NCBI RefSeq assembly: GCF_900156155.1
Contig: NZ_FTMD01000003.1
Coordinates: forward strand, 336,851-400,850
Source of the DNA: Aromatoleum tolulyticum
GTDB lineage: Bacteria; Pseudomonadota; Gammaproteobacteria; Burkholderiales; Rhodocyclaceae
Direction: 5' to 3'
Length of the DNA: 64,000 nucleotides
Part shown: piece by piece, positions 17,337-27,584 of the stretch
Numbering within the stretch: the first letter of the stretch is position 1
Layout: every line of letters starts with the position of its first letter
Position numbers and translations under genes: made by a program
The notes under the pieces: model-generated
The model's input: only the letters and a program-made list of their open reading frames with translations
Database searches by the model: none
Told to the model about the DNA's origin: nothing

Positions 17337-17433
17337 ATATACCCACCCACCTCGTGTTGCCCGACTTCCGCCAGCGTCCCAGCGCCGGCCGCTTGTCATA
17401 TCCGGTTTTCCACCATTCCAGCAGGAGCCGACG

Positions 17434-18969
17434 ATGAAAGACCAGTTGATCATTTTCGATACCACCTTGCGCGACGGCGAACAAAGCCCGGGTGCCTCGA
17501 TGACGCAGGAAGAGAAGCTGCGCATCGCCCGCCAACTCGAACGCATGCGCGTCGACGTGATCGAGGCAGGCTTCCCCGCGGCCTCCAACGGCGACTTCGA
17601 ATCGGTCCGCGCGATCGCCGAGACGATCAAGGAATCGACCGTGTGCGCGCTCGCCCGCGCCAACGAGAACGACATCCGGCGCTCCGGCGAAGCGATCCGC
17701 CCCGCCGCGCGCGGCCGCATCCATACCTTCATCGCGACCAGCCCGATCCACATGGAGAAGAAGCTGCGCATGACGCCCGATCAGGTCGTCGAGCAGGCGG
17801 TGAAGGCGATCGGCTGGGCCAAGGAATACACCGACGACATCGAATTCTCCGCCGAGGACGCCGGCCGCTCCGAGATCGACTTCCTCGTGCGCATCTTCAC
17901 CGCGGTCATCGAGGCCGGCGCGAAGACGATCAACGTCCCCGACACGGTCGGCTACAACGTGCCGACGCAGTACGCGAACACCCTCCGCACCCTGATCGAG
18001 CGCGTGCCCAACTCCGACAAGGTGATCTGGTCCGTGCACTGCCACAACGACCTCGGCCTCGCGGTCGCCAACTCATTGGCCGCGGTGCTGGCCGGCGCAC
18101 GCCAGGTCGAATGCACGATCAACGGCCTCGGCGAGCGTGCCGGCAACGCCGCGCTCGAGGAAATCGTCATGGCCGTGCGCACCCGCCAGGACGTCTTCCC
18201 CTGCGACACGCTCATCGACACGACGCAGATCGTGCCCGCCTCGAAACTCGTGTCCGGCGTCACCGGCTTCCCGGTCCAGCCCAACAAGGCCATCGTCGGC
18301 GCCAACGCGTTTTCGCACGAATCCGGCATCCACCAGGACGGCGTGCTCAAGCACCGCGAGACCTACGAGATCATGCGCGCAGAGGACGTGGGCTGGGGCG
18401 CCAACAAGCTCGTACTCGGCAAGCACTCGGGCCGCAACGCCTTCCGCAGCCGCCTGCAGGAGATCGGCATCGTCGTCGCGTCCGAGGATCAGCTGAACCA
18501 CGCCTTCGCGCGCTTCAAGGAGCTCGCCGACAAGAAGCACGAGATCTTCGACGAGGATCTCAACGCACTCATGAGCGACGAGGGCGTCACGCCCGAACAC
18601 GAGCACTTCCGCCTGCTCGCCTCGCGCTTTCACTCGGAGACCGGCGAAACCCCGCAGGCCGAACTCACGATCGCCGTCGGCGGCAAGGAAACCCGCACCA
18701 GTGCGCAGGGATCGGGCCCCGTGGATGCCGCCTTCAAGGCGATCGAGGCGGTCGCAAAGAGCGGCACCGAGCTGCTGCTGTACTCCGTGAACGCGATCAC
18801 CACCGGCACCGACGCGCAGGGCGAAGTGACCGTGCGCCTGTCGCAGGACGGCAAGATCGTGAACGGCCAGGGCGCCGATACCGACATCATCGTCGCGTCG
18901 GCGAAAGCCTACCTCAATGCGCTGAACAAGCTGCACGGCAAGCTCGAGAAGCTGAACCCGCAGCTCTGA
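17434..18969 (+). CDS. leuA: 2-isopropylmalate synthase
   Basis: 511 residues, the usual length for the bacterial enzyme. It condenses acetyl-CoA with 2-oxoisovalerate, the first committed step of leucine synthesis. The TIM-barrel domain starts with [17 protein letters not shown] (metal-binding Asp and catalytic Arg), and has the metal-binding HCHNDLGLA. The C-terminal regulatory domain (about 390-511), which binds leucine, is present. An AGGAG lies 6-7 bp before the ATG at 17434. Expression is probably controlled by the leucine-rich leader peptide upstream. Its substrate comes from the valine pathway served by ilvBHC elsewhere in this window. Confidence 0.96.
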   Translation: MKDQLIIFDTTLRDGEQSPGASMTQEEKLRIARQLERMRVDVIEAGFPAASNGDFESVRAIAETIKESTVCALARANENDIRRSGEAIRPAARGRIHTFIATSPIHMEKKLRMTPDQVVEQAVKAIGWAKEYTDDIEFSAEDAGRSEIDFLVRIFTAVIEAGAKTINVPDTVGYNVPTQYANTLRTLIERVPNSDKVIWSVHCHNDLGLAVANSLAAVLAGARQVECTINGLGERAGNAALEEIVMAVRTRQDVFPCDTLIDTTQIVPASKLVSGVTGFPVQPNKAIVGANAFSHESGIHQDGVLKHRETYEIMRAEDVGWGANKLVLGKHSGRNAFRSRLQEIGIVVASEDQLNHAFARFKELADKKHEIFDEDLNALMSDEGVTPEHEHFRLLASRFHSETGETPQAELTIAVGGKETRTSAQGSGPVDAAFKAIEAVAKSGTELLLYSVNAITTGTDAQGEVTVRLSQDGKIVNGQGADTDIIVASAKAYLNALNKLHGKLEKLNPQL

Positions 18970-18990
18970 CCCGCAGCTCCGACCAGTAAC

Positions 18991-19014
18991 GGCCGCGGAC
19001 AACCGTCCGCGGCC
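18991..19014. terminator. Hairpin between convergent leuA and DUF2069 gene
   Basis: GGCCGCGGAC (18991-19000), AACC loop, GTCCGCGGCC (19005-19014): a perfect 10-bp stem 22 bp after the leuA stop. No T-run on either side, so its termination strength is uncertain; it is placed to separate two convergent units. Confidence 0.45.
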
Positions 19015-19028
19015 CGCACCGGACGGGA

Positions 19029-20014
<986 letters not shown>

Positions 20015-20040
20015 TTATAGCCGCCCCTCCGGCACCGCCC

Positions 20041-20085
20041 CGGCCCCATCCACCGCATCCGCCCCATCGGCCCCATCCACCGCAT
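20041..20085 (+). repeat. Two 18-bp direct repeats before yihY
   Basis: CGGCCCCATCCACCGCAT occurs at 20041-20058 and again at 20068-20085, a 27-bp period. The intervening bases (CCGCCCCAT) are themselves a partial copy. The second copy ends inside the yihY start codon (20084). The repeats may have arisen by slippage. Confidence 0.8.
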
Positions 20086-21319
20086 GTCCGTCATGCCCCT
20101 GCATCCCGCACGCGACTTCCTGCGCCTCGTCGCGCAGCGCTTCGTCGCCACCCGCTGCCCGCAGGTCGCCGGCAGCCTCGCCTTCACGACCCTGCTCGCG
20201 CTCGTGCCCCTCGTCACGGTCGTGATCGCCCTCTTCAGCAACTTCCCGGCATTCTCCGAACTCGGAATTTCGCTGAAGACCTTCCTGCTGGAAAACCTGC
20301 TGCCCGACCGTGCCGGCAAGATCATCGCGACCTACGCCTTCCAGTTCTCGCAAAAGGCCGCCAAGCTCACGCTGATCGGCACCGGCGCGCTGGTCGTCAC
20401 GGCACTGATGCTGCTGATGACGATAGACCGCGTGTTCAACCAGATCTGGGGCGTGCGCCGCCCGCGCCCGCTGCTCACGCGCCTGACCGTGCACTGGTCG
20501 ACCCTCACGCTGGGCCCGGTCGCGCTCGGCGCCAGCGCGCTCGCCACCGGCCACCTCGTCGCCAGCTCCGTCGCACTGGCCGGCAAGGGTTCGTGGGTCG
20601 TCGAAGCCTTCTCGACGCTGGTGTCGGCCGCGCTGCTGTGCGTCGTGTTCACTTTCCTGTACTTCGCAGTACCCAACCACAAGGTGCGCCCGAGCCATGC
20701 GCTCGCCGGCGGCACCACCGCGGCGCTGGCCTTCCTCGTGATGCAGCAGCTCTTCGCCCTCTTCCTCGCACGCATCCCGACCTACACGCTGATCTACGGC
20801 ACCTTCGCGACGGTACCGATCTTCCTGCTGTGGCTCTACCTGTCGTGGGTGGTAATCCTGCTCGGGGCGATCCTGTGCGCGTCGCTGCCCGGCTTCTTCG
20901 AACGCACGCGGGTGCTCGCCCCCTTTGCCGGCGACCGCGCGTGGGCGGCGACCACGTTGCTGACGACCCTCGCGCGCGCGCAGGCCGAAGGCCGCACCGT
21001 AGCATTCGAACCGCTCGTCGGGGCGGCCCGCCTCAACGGCGACGAAGGCGAAAGCCTGCTCGGCGAGCTGTGCGAGGCCGGCTGGGTGGCACGCACCGAC
21101 GAAGGCAACTGGCTGCTCAGCCGCGACGCCGCCGGCATCGGCCTCGCCGACGTGCTGTGCCAGCTCGCGCTGTCGCCCTCGGCGTGGCGCAAGGCCGGAC
21201 GCAACGACCTGTCGCGCGATACGGCAGAACGCATCGAGAACGCACTGCGCGCCACCGACATCTCGATCGCGGCATTGGCCGCGGAGAAGGCCCAGCGTCC
21301 CGAATTGCAGGAACCTTGA
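20084..21319 (+). CDS. yihY: YihY/virulence factor BrkB-type inner-membrane protein
   Basis: 411 residues. The first about 290 hold six to seven membrane segments with the family blocks AGSLAFTTLLALVPLVTVV, TALMLLMTIDRVFNQIWGV, YFAVPNHKVRPSHALAGG and YGTFATVPIFLLWLYLSWVVILLGA. A cytosolic C-terminal domain (about 290-411) looks like a winged helix. Proteins of this family were once labelled ribonuclease BN by mistake; the true function is not known. The start lies within a direct repeat, and an alternative start 3 codons in (MPLHPARDF) cannot be excluded. Confidence 0.88.
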   Translation: MSVMPLHPARDFLRLVAQRFVATRCPQVAGSLAFTTLLALVPLVTVVIALFSNFPAFSELGISLKTFLLENLLPDRAGKIIATYAFQFSQKAAKLTLIGTGALVVTALMLLMTIDRVFNQIWGVRRPRPLLTRLTVHWSTLTLGPVALGASALATGHLVASSVALAGKGSWVVEAFSTLVSAALLCVVFTFLYFAVPNHKVRPSHALAGGTTAALAFLVMQQLFALFLARIPTYTLIYGTFATVPIFLLWLYLSWVVILLGAILCASLPGFFERTRVLAPFAGDRAWAATTLLTTLARAQAEGRTVAFEPLVGAARLNGDEGESLLGELCEAGWVARTDEGNWLLSRDAAGIGLADVLCQLALSPSAWRKAGRNDLSRDTAERIENALRATDISIAALAAEKAQRPELQEP

Positions 21320-21347
21320 ACAACGTCCGGACCGGCTCGGGTCGCCA

Positions 21348-22874
21348 CTAGATCGGGTAGGGATCGATCTCGTACTGGAACAGCTCGACGTTCGCCGTCT
21401 GCATGTCGAGGCTCAGCACGCGAGCCTGTGCCACATAGAGGTGTTCGCTTTCGTGCACCAGCACGAAGCGGCGCGACGCATAGGTTCCCGCCGGCGCGAG
21501 GATCGCCTGGTTGCGCCGCAACGCCGGCAGCGGCGGCAGAATGAGTGCGTGCGTCGTGGACTGCACCTCGCCACCGCGAAATCCTATCGTCACCGGCGTA
21601 CAGGTCTGCGCCACCAGCTGCAGGCCGAGCTCGACCTGACCGGGGCTGTCGCTGCGGATCCAGCGCACGATGCACACCGACCACGGATGCCCGGCATCCC
21701 GGCGCAGCGCGACCGCCATGCCGGCACTCAGGCTGCCCGTCACGCCCTCGACGGACATCAGCGCGTACCCGCCGGGGCTCTCGTTGTACACCATCCATTC
21801 CGAGATGCGTTCCGTCGCGCCATCGGACCGGGCGGCCTCCCACACCGCGCGCAGGCCGACACACACCTGCACCGAATAGCGGTACGCCCGCCGCGACTGA
21901 CCGCGATTCGGCGGCAGCGCCCAGCGATCGCGCATACGCCGCAGCAGCGAGACCATCTCGACCGGCGTCAGGCCGACCGGCAATCCGGACGCATCGGGTT
22001 CGAGCAGCTCGCCGTCGCGCTCCAGCCCCACCGCCTCGGCCTCGGCAATACGCTCCTTGAGCCAGTCGAGCTGCCCCGTGAGCGCACGCGAGACGCCGAA
22101 CGCGGAAAAATGGACGAGCCCCTCGGCCACCGGCGGCGCGCTGCGGATCGTCGCAATCGGCGGCAGGTCCTCGCCGGAATCGATCCAGAAAGACGATGCG
22201 GCAGGCATCAGGGTTTCCCGCGACAGCGCCCCCTCGTCCGCAACGCCTTCCAGGTAATCGTTCGCCCACACCAGCTCGCGCGCCGTCAGGCTCTCGGGCT
22301 GCAGCACCGCCAGGGCCAGAAGGCGTTTCAGCGCATGCAGGGCATCGGCGGCAGCCGTTTCCGGCCGCGCGGATACCAGTGCGTCGAAGCCCCCCCCGGC
22401 TTCGACGATGCCATATGCCGCCAACCACAGTCCGGGCGGCGTGACGGCCCCGCCCATCGCGGCAACAACGAAGGCCTCATGTACCAGTCCCAACGCACGC
22501 GCCGTCACTGCCATCGGATCGCCGCGGCGCACCGGACGCCAACGCTCGCGCGTCGCAGCAGCCATTTCTCCCAGTTTGCCCGCGACTTCGAGCAAGGCCT
22601 CGACGAGTTCCCCTGCGACCGCATGCAGTTCGTGCGAAAGCGGCAACGCCGCATTCAGAAGGCGCGGCTTCAGGCGCCCGCACACGTCGAGAACCCTCGC
22701 CTCGAATTCGTCGATGCATTGCACGAGCGGTGCGCCGCCGGCGGCCGCTTCGGGCAGCCTCCCAAGGCGGCCCCTCAGGGCATTCAGCTCCGCATGCGGA
22801 TCGTCGGCCGGCTCGCTCGCCAGCCACTCCAGCACGGAGGCCAACTGTTCGGAGACCGGATCGGATGCAGACAT
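21348..22874 (-). CDS. Uncharacterised protein with C-terminal PilZ-like domain
   Basis: 508 residues, no signal peptide. The first about 340 residues are helical and Ala/Leu-rich with no motif I recognise. Around residue 340 there is RRAYRYSVQV, which fits the RxxxR element of PilZ domains, and about 40 residues on NESPGGYAL fits the following [D/N]xSxxG element. Beta-rich sequence continues to the end. PilZ domains bind cyclic di-GMP, so this could be a c-di-GMP receptor. It sits convergently to nothing and is divergent from rpsP. The PilZ reading rests on motifs only; another role is possible. Confidence 0.6.
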   Translation of the reverse strand: MSASDPVSEQLASVLEWLASEPADDPHAELNALRGRLGRLPEAAAGGAPLVQCIDEFEARVLDVCGRLKPRLLNAALPLSHELHAVAGELVEALLEVAGKLGEMAAATRERWRPVRRGDPMAVTARALGLVHEAFVVAAMGGAVTPPGLWLAAYGIVEAGGGFDALVSARPETAAADALHALKRLLALAVLQPESLTARELVWANDYLEGVADEGALSRETLMPAASSFWIDSGEDLPPIATIRSAPPVAEGLVHFSAFGVSRALTGQLDWLKERIAEAEAVGLERDGELLEPDASGLPVGLTPVEMVSLLRRMRDRWALPPNRGQSRRAYRYSVQVCVGLRAVWEAARSDGATERISEWMVYNESPGGYALMSVEGVTGSLSAGMAVALRRDAGHPWSVCIVRWIRSDSPGQVELGLQLVAQTCTPVTIGFRGGEVQSTTHALILPPLPALRRNQAILAPAGTYASRRFVLVHESEHLYVAQARVLSLDMQTANVELFQYEIDPYPI

Positions 22875-23006
22875 CGGGGTAAAATTTCCGCTCGGGGAGG
22901 TCTTAGCATTCTATTCAAGAATCACGCTCTTGAGCGGAATCCCGCGTCCCACGGGCCTTGCAGCGGAATCGGCATGCCCCGCTCGCCGACGAATCCCGAT
23001 CCGCAC

Positions 23007-23035
23007 TTGTCTCACGCGGCCGCTTGCCTTACAAT
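23007..23035 (+). promoter_or_regulatory. Promoter of the rpsP operon
   Basis: TTGTCT (23007-23012), a 17-bp spacer and TACAAT (23030-23035), 36 bp before the rpsP ATG. Good match to sigma-70 spacing for a ribosomal operon. Confidence 0.7.
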
Positions 23036-23071
23036 CGCCTGCTTTTCGCATCTACTCATCAGGACACCCCA

Positions 23072-23323
23072 ATGGTCGTCATTCGCCTTGCCCGTGGTGG
23101 CGCCAAGAAGCGCCCGTTCTACAACATCGTTGCAGCCGACTCGCGCAACCGCCGCGACGGCCGCTTCATCGAGCGCGTTGGCTTCTTCAACCCGATGGCA
23201 GCCGAGTCCGAAAAGGGTCTCGTGATCAACGCCGAGCGCCTGGCCTACTGGAAGCAGAACGGCGCCCAGCTGTCGCCGACGGTCGAGCGCCTGGCCAAGC
23301 AGGCTGCGAAAGCGGCCGCCTGA
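23072..23323 (+). CDS. rpsP: 30S ribosomal protein S16
   Basis: 83 residues starting [20 protein letters not shown], the canonical S16 sequence, with [19 protein letters not shown]. It binds 16S rRNA in the 30S body and helps assembly. It is first of the classic rpsP-rimM-trmD-rplS operon, and a good sigma-70 promoter lies just upstream. The frame is open upstream, but the family start is unambiguous. Confidence 0.98.
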   Translation: MVVIRLARGGAKKRPFYNIVAADSRNRRDGRFIERVGFFNPMAAESEKGLVINAERLAYWKQNGAQLSPTVERLAKQAAKAAA

Positions 23324-23345
23324 TCCTGCCTGACTCTTCGCAGTC

Positions 23346-23852
23346 ATGATGGTACTGGGGCGCATTGTCGCCCCTTTTGGTGTCAAGGGCTGGGTCAAGG
23401 TGCACCCCTTCGGGGACGACCCGCTCTCCTGGCGCGAAATGCCCCAATGGTGGCTCGCCGACAAGGCCGAAGCCCCCGATGAGGCGTGGCAGCCGGTGAA
23501 ACTCGCCGGTTTCCGCGAGCACGGCGCGGGCCTCATCGCCTCGTTCGAAGGCGTGACGGACCGCAGCGGCGCGGAAGCGCTGCAGGGCCGCTACATCGCC
23601 GCGCCGCGCGAGGCGATGCCCGGCACCAGCGACGACGAATACTACTGGGGCGACCTGGTGGGCCTTTCGGTCGTAAACCAGTCGGGCGAATCGCTCGGCA
23701 CGGTCGAGACCCTGATGTCTACCGGCGCCCACGATGTACTGCAGGTGCGCGACGGCGACGAGGAGCGACTGATTCCCTTCGTCGCCGCCTACGTGCTGAA
23801 CGTGGACCTGCCGAGCCGGACGATCCGGGTCGACTGGCAAAAGGATTGGTGA
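23346..23852 (+). CDS. rimM: Ribosome maturation factor RimM
   Basis: 168 residues. The N-terminal beta-barrel starts [21 protein letters not shown], and the PRC-barrel-like C-terminal half has [33 protein letters not shown] and ends [11 protein letters not shown]. It helps maturation of the 30S head around S19. Two ATGs in tandem (23346 and 23349) make the exact start uncertain by one codon. It lies 22 bp after rpsP and 7 bp before trmD. Confidence 0.96.
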   Translation: MMVLGRIVAPFGVKGWVKVHPFGDDPLSWREMPQWWLADKAEAPDEAWQPVKLAGFREHGAGLIASFEGVTDRSGAEALQGRYIAAPREAMPGTSDDEYYWGDLVGLSVVNQSGESLGTVETLMSTGAHDVLQVRDGDEERLIPFVAAYVLNVDLPSRTIRVDWQKDW

Positions 23853-23859
23853 ACAACGG

Positions 23860-24648
23860 GTGAGCACACCAGTCGCCGCAAGGCGCTTCGACGTGATCAC
23901 CCTGTTTCCCGAGATGTTCGCGGCGCTGACCGCCAGCGGCATCACGCGGCGTGCACTGGATCGCGGTCTCTACGACATCGCGTTCCACAGCCCGCGGGAT
24001 TTCGTGGACGATCCGCACCGCACCGTGGACGACCGCCCCTACGGCGGTGGCCCCGGAATGGTAATGATGGCCGAGCCGCTCGAAAAGGCGATCGGCCAGG
24101 CGAAGGCGCAGCAGCAGGCGCAGTTCGGCGCCGCGGGACGCGTGATCTACCTGTCGCCGCAAGGCCGGCCGCTGGACCATGCGAAAGTGCTGGAACTGAA
24201 GGAGTTGCCCGCGCTGACGCTGCTGTGCGGACGCTACGAAGGCGTCGATCAGCGACTCATCGAGCGCTGCGTAGACGAAGAAATATCGCTCGGTGACTTC
24301 GTGCTGTCGGGCGGCGAACTGCCGGCAATGGTGCTGCTCGATGCGATCGTGCGCCAGCTGCCGGGCGCATTGAATGACGCCGTGTCGGCGATCGAGGACT
24401 CGTTCGTGGACGGGCTGCTGGACTGCCCGCACTACACGCGGCCCGAGATCTACGAAGGCGAGCCGGTGCCGGCGGTGCTACTCTCCGGCAACCACGCCGC
24501 GATCCGTCGCTGGCGACTGAAGCAGGCACTGGGCACGACCTGGCGCCGGCGCCCCGACCTGCTGGAAGGGCGCACGATGACGAAAGAAGAATTGTCACTG
24601 CTTGGTGAATTCAGGCAGGAGCAAGCAGGGGCCGAAGGCAGAGCCTGA
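23860..24648 (+). CDS. trmD: tRNA (guanine-N1-)-methyltransferase
   Basis: 262 residues with a GTG start, 7 bp after the rimM stop. It methylates G37 of tRNAs with G36, preventing frameshifts. SPOUT-fold trefoil-knot motifs are present: [10 protein letters not shown] at the start, [27 protein letters not shown] and [15 protein letters not shown], which bind S-adenosylmethionine. No ATG is available nearby in frame before the conserved [10 protein letters not shown] block, so GTG is the likely start. Confidence 0.97.
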   Translation: MSTPVAARRFDVITLFPEMFAALTASGITRRALDRGLYDIAFHSPRDFVDDPHRTVDDRPYGGGPGMVMMAEPLEKAIGQAKAQQQAQFGAAGRVIYLSPQGRPLDHAKVLELKELPALTLLCGRYEGVDQRLIERCVDEEISLGDFVLSGGELPAMVLLDAIVRQLPGALNDAVSAIEDSFVDGLLDCPHYTRPEIYEGEPVPAVLLSGNHAAIRRWRLKQALGTTWRRRPDLLEGRTMTKEELSLLGEFRQEQAGAEGRA

Positions 24649-24730
24649 AGCCCGTATACAAACCGCGCGCATCAGGCATGTCCTGCTCTGCCGCAAGGCC
24701 AAGTGCCATTGAATCGACAGGAGTCGCACA

Positions 24731-25108
24731 ATGAACCTGATTCAGCAGCTCGAACAGGAAGAAATCGCCCGCCTGAACAAGACCATCCCCGAGTTCGCCC
24801 CCGGCGACACCGTGGTGGTGCAGGTGAAGGTCAAGGAAGGTACGCGCGAACGTCTCCAGGCCTACGAAGGCGTGGTGATCGCCAAGCGCAACCGTGGCCT
24901 GAACTCCAACTTCATCGTGCGCAAGATTTCGTCGGGCGAAGGCGTGGAGCGTACGTTCCAGACCTACTCCCCGCTGGTCGACAGCATCGAAGTCAAGCGT
25001 CGCGGCGACGTGCGCCGTGCCAAGCTCTACTACCTGCGTGAGCGCTCCGGCAAGTCCGCACGGATCAAGGAAAAGCTCAACTACAAGGGCACCGCGAAGC
25101 AGGCCTGA
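24731..25108 (+). CDS. rplS: 50S ribosomal protein L19
   Basis: 125 residues starting [20 protein letters not shown], with [33 protein letters not shown] and [22 protein letters not shown]. It lies at the 30S-50S interface. It is last in the rpsP operon, 82 bp after trmD, with a strong terminator 28 bp after the stop. Confidence 0.98.
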   Translation: MNLIQQLEQEEIARLNKTIPEFAPGDTVVVQVKVKEGTRERLQAYEGVVIAKRNRGLNSNFIVRKISSGEGVERTFQTYSPLVDSIEVKRRGDVRRAKLYYLRERSGKSARIKEKLNYKGTAKQA

Positions 25109-25135
25109 TCGCGCGATTCAGCCCGCAGCACATGA

Positions 25136-25162
25136 AACGGGCCCCGCGGGGCCCGTTTTTTT
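25136..25162 (+). terminator. Rho-independent terminator of the rpsP operon
   Basis: A self-complementary GC stem, AACGGGCCCC (25136-25145) with GGGGCCCGTT (25148-25157), followed by a run of T to 25162. Strong intrinsic terminator. Confidence 0.9.
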
Positions 25163-25220
25163 CATCCTCGACGAGCGCGAGCGCAATGCCGCACGCGCGG
25201 GCACCCCGCACCGAACACGA

Positions 25221-25412
25221 TTACTCCTTCTTCGCATCCTCATCGTCATCGTCGTCCGGAATCACCGCATCGACTCCGGCGCCGACAACTTTGGCACCCA
25301 CCTTGACCGTCGTGGCCACCACCGTCACCGCCGCATCGGCGACAGCAACCACCGCGCACCCGCCGAGCATTGCCGCGCTCGCAACAGCGAGCAGCACACT
25401 CCTCAAACTCAT
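25221..25412 (-). CDS. Tiny lipoprotein
   Basis: 63 residues from the ATG at 25412. The signal peptide has a clear lipobox LGGC (Cys about residue 19), so the mature chain of about 45 residues is a lipid-anchored protein. It is Val/Ala-rich with the repeat-like VADAAVTVVATTVKVGAKVVGAGVDAV and an acidic tail IPDDDDDEDAKKE. Small Val/Ala-rich lipoproteins of this shape occur in many beta- and gammaproteobacteria (I think of the NF038104 type, not checked). Function unknown. It is convergent to rplS, across the terminator. A 10-codon upstream extension exists but lacks signal-peptide logic. Confidence 0.65.
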   Translation of the reverse strand: MSLRSVLLAVASAAMLGGCAVVAVADAAVTVVATTVKVGAKVVGAGVDAVIPDDDDDEDAKKE

Positions 25413-25625
25413 TTGCACCGCCCCTTTCCGATAGAGGCCGCGCAACGGTCGCCGCGCGGCACTTCCGCCCCAACGGCGTCATTGCGCAATTATTCCCTCC
25501 AGCGGATGCCCCGTGTGTATCGGCTGGTATCGCGAGAGTGCCGACGCAGCCCACCGGCGGTCCGGCCACACAATGCCGCGCACAAGAAAAAAGCCGCCCA
25601 AGACGGCGGCTTATTTCTATACGGC

Positions 25626-25719
25626 TGGCGGAGAGTGAGGGATTCGAACCCTCGATACGAGTTTTAGCCCGTATGCTCCCTTAGCAGGGGAGTGCCTTCG
25701 ACCTCTCGGCCAACTCTCC
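25626..25719 (-). tRNA. tRNA-Ser (anticodon GCU)
   Basis: A class II tRNA of 94 bases including an encoded CCA (25626-25628). The acceptor stem GGAGAGT pairs with ACTCTCC. The anticodon stem CTCCC/GGGAG encloses the loop CTGCTAA, giving anticodon GCU for AGC/AGU serine codons. A long variable arm (GCATACGGG...CTCGTAT region) and the T-loop GTTCGAATC are present, as expected for tRNA-Ser. Confidence 0.97.
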
Positions 25720-25735
25720 AACCTTAGAGCCCATC

Positions 25736-25764
25736 ATCATAGCGATTCCGGGCGTGCCGGTCAA
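25736..25764 (-). promoter_or_regulatory. Promoter of tRNA-Ser(GCU)
   Basis: On the minus strand TTGACC (25764-25759), a 17-bp spacer and TATGAT (25741-25736), 16 bp before the tRNA 5' end. Near-consensus sigma-70 promoter lying just after the lysC stop. Confidence 0.75.
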
Positions 25765-25770
25765 ACTTAA

Positions 25771-26997
25771 TTATGCAGCCACATCGAGGCCGAAAGCCTT
25801 GTGCAGCACGCGCACGGCGAGCTCGAGGTACTTCTCCTCGATCGCGACCGAGATCTTGATTTCCGACGTCGAGATCATCTGGATGTTGATACCCTCTTCC
25901 GCGAGCGTGCGGAACATCTGCGAGGCAACACCGGCGTGCGAGCGCATGCCGACGCCGACGATCGAGACCTTGGCCATGGTCCTGTCGGTGACGATCAAGC
26001 GAGCGCCGATGTGCTCCTTGACCGCCTCGAGCACCTTCACCGCCTTGTCGAGTTCGCCGCGAGCGACGGTGAACGAGAAGTCCGTCGTGCCGTCCTTGCT
26101 CACGTTCTGGATGATCATGTCGACTTCGATATTGGCATCGGCGACCGGTCCGAGGATCTGGTAGGCGATACCCGGCTTGTCGGGCACGCCGAGCACCGTG
26201 AGCTTGGCTTCGTCGCGGTTGAAGGCGATACCGGAGATGACGGGTTGTTCCATGTTCTGTTCTTCCTCAACAGTGATGAGCGTGCCCTCGCCTTCCTCCT
26301 GGAAGCTGGACAGGACGCGCAACTTGACCTTGTATTTGCCGGCGAATTCCACCGAGCGGATCTGCAGCACCTTGGAGCCGAGGCTGGCGAGTTCGAGCAT
26401 CTCCTCGAACGTGATCTTGTCGAGCTTGCGCGCTTCCGGCACGACGCGCGGGTCGGTCGTGTAGACGCCGTCGACGTCGGTGTAGATCTGGCACTCGTCC
26501 GCCTTCAGTGCGGCAGCGAGCGCGACGCCGGTGGTGTCGGAACCGCCGCGGCCGAGCGTGGTGATGGCGCCGTGCTCGTCCACCCCCTGGAAGCCGGCGA
26601 CGACGACGATGTTGCCGTCATCGAGATCCTTCTTGATCGGCGCCTCGTCGATATTCAGGATGCGCGCCTTCGTATGCGCGCTGTCGGTGAGGATGCGCAC
26701 CTGGCCGCCGGTGTAGCTCTTCGCCTTGACGCCGATGTCCTGCAGCGCCATGCACAGCAGGCCGATCGTAACCTGCTCGCCGGTCGACACGACAACGTCC
26801 AGTTCGCGCGGATCGGGAGTACCTGCGACTTCCTTGGCGAGCGCGATCAGGCGGTTGGTCTCGCCGCTCATCGCGGACACCACCACCACCACCTGATGGC
26901 CGGCAGACTGGAACTTCGCGACCTTGCGGGCGACGTTCTTGATGCGTTCCGGATTGCCAACGGAGGTGCCGCCGTACTTCTGAACTATCAGTGCCAT
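25771..26997 (-). CDS. lysC: Aspartate kinase
   Basis: 408 residues from the ATG at 26997 ([15 protein letters not shown]), the usual length. It phosphorylates aspartate, the first step to lysine, threonine and methionine. The kinase domain has the [10 protein letters not shown] start, a [11 protein letters not shown] block and [19 protein letters not shown]. Two C-terminal ACT domains (about 265 onward, for example [18 protein letters not shown] and [17 protein letters not shown]) bind the feedback inhibitors. A TTG four codons earlier could also serve as start. A TAGAAT -10 (27037-27032, minus) with a weak -35 lies upstream. Confidence 0.95.
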   Translation of the reverse strand: MALIVQKYGGTSVGNPERIKNVARKVAKFQSAGHQVVVVVSAMSGETNRLIALAKEVAGTPDPRELDVVVSTGEQVTIGLLCMALQDIGVKAKSYTGGQVRILTDSAHTKARILNIDEAPIKKDLDDGNIVVVAGFQGVDEHGAITTLGRGGSDTTGVALAAALKADECQIYTDVDGVYTTDPRVVPEARKLDKITFEEMLELASLGSKVLQIRSVEFAGKYKVKLRVLSSFQEEGEGTLITVEEEQNMEQPVISGIAFNRDEAKLTVLGVPDKPGIAYQILGPVADANIEVDMIIQNVSKDGTTDFSFTVARGELDKAVKVLEAVKEHIGARLIVTDRTMAKVSIVGVGMRSHAGVASQMFRTLAEEGINIQMISTSEIKISVAIEEKYLELAVRVLHKAFGLDVAA

Positions 26998-27138
26998 CGT
27001 CGTATCCAAATAACCGTGGATAAAACACGCAATTCTAGCGAAAGCCAGTGGACTTTGCAGATCGACGTAACCGAGGCGGCAAAACCCAATTTGGGCACTT
27101 ATGGATTGCGGTTAACCCTAGGACTTTTGATTTTCCCA

Positions 27139-27196
27139 TTGTATTTGTCCGGAATAGTAATCTATACTTCGATCACCATATGACTTAAGTCGTATG
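27139..27196 (+). promoter_or_regulatory. Promoter and 20-bp palindromic operator of the HTH gene
   Basis: TTGTAT (27139-27144), 18-bp spacer and TATACT (27163-27168) predict a start near 27175. Directly there lies a near-perfect palindrome, CATATGACTT (27177-27186) with AAGTCGTATG (27187-27196), one mismatched pair. A dimeric HTH protein bound here would block transcription start, so autorepression by the gene that follows is likely. Confidence 0.5.
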
Positions 27197-27257
27197 ATCG
27201 CCTTCGGGCGCAGCTAATCCTCATAGCACAACCGACTTCACAACAGAGGCCCAAGAG

Positions 27258-27560
27258 ATGAAAAGCACTGACACCATTGACGTTCGCGAGATCCGCCGCA
27301 AGCTCGGCCTGAACCAGTCGCAGTTCTGGTCGAAGATCGGCGTTACCCAAAGTGGGGGATCGCGCTACGAGAGCGGCCGCAACATTCCGCGTCCCGTGCA
27401 GGCCCTGCTCCGCCTGGTTCACATCGAGCAGATCGACATCAACAAGGTCAAGAAGGAAGACGTCGAGGTCGCCGAGTTCCTGAAGGCATCGAACCCGGAC
27501 CTGTTCAAGACGCTGAAGAAGGAAGCCCGTGCAAAGCGCAAGGAGCGCACGTCGCGCTAA
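27258..27560 (+). CDS. Small helix-turn-helix regulator
   Basis: 100 residues. The N-terminal 55 residues are an XRE/MqsA-like helix-turn-helix: VREIRRKLGLNQSQFWSKIGVTQSGGSRYESGRNIPRPVQALL. The rest is a charged helical tail (KVKKEDVEVAEFLKASN...KKEARAKRKERTSR), probably for dimerisation or DNA contact. It is a cytosolic DNA-binding protein. It stands alone, with no toxin gene beside it, so it is probably not an antitoxin. The AT-rich 248-bp region upstream holds a promoter and a palindrome over the predicted transcription start. Related genes are common in Rhodocyclales; no target is known to me. Confidence 0.8.
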   Translation: MKSTDTIDVREIRRKLGLNQSQFWSKIGVTQSGGSRYESGRNIPRPVQALLRLVHIEQIDINKVKKEDVEVAEFLKASNPDLFKTLKKEARAKRKERTSR

Positions 27561-27584
27561 CCCGGGCGGAGTAGTTCATGGCCA

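Noticed and set aside
22875..22925. Promoter for the PilZ-like gene
   Set aside because: A TAGAAT box is present on the minus strand, but no acceptable -35 lies 16-18 bp before it.
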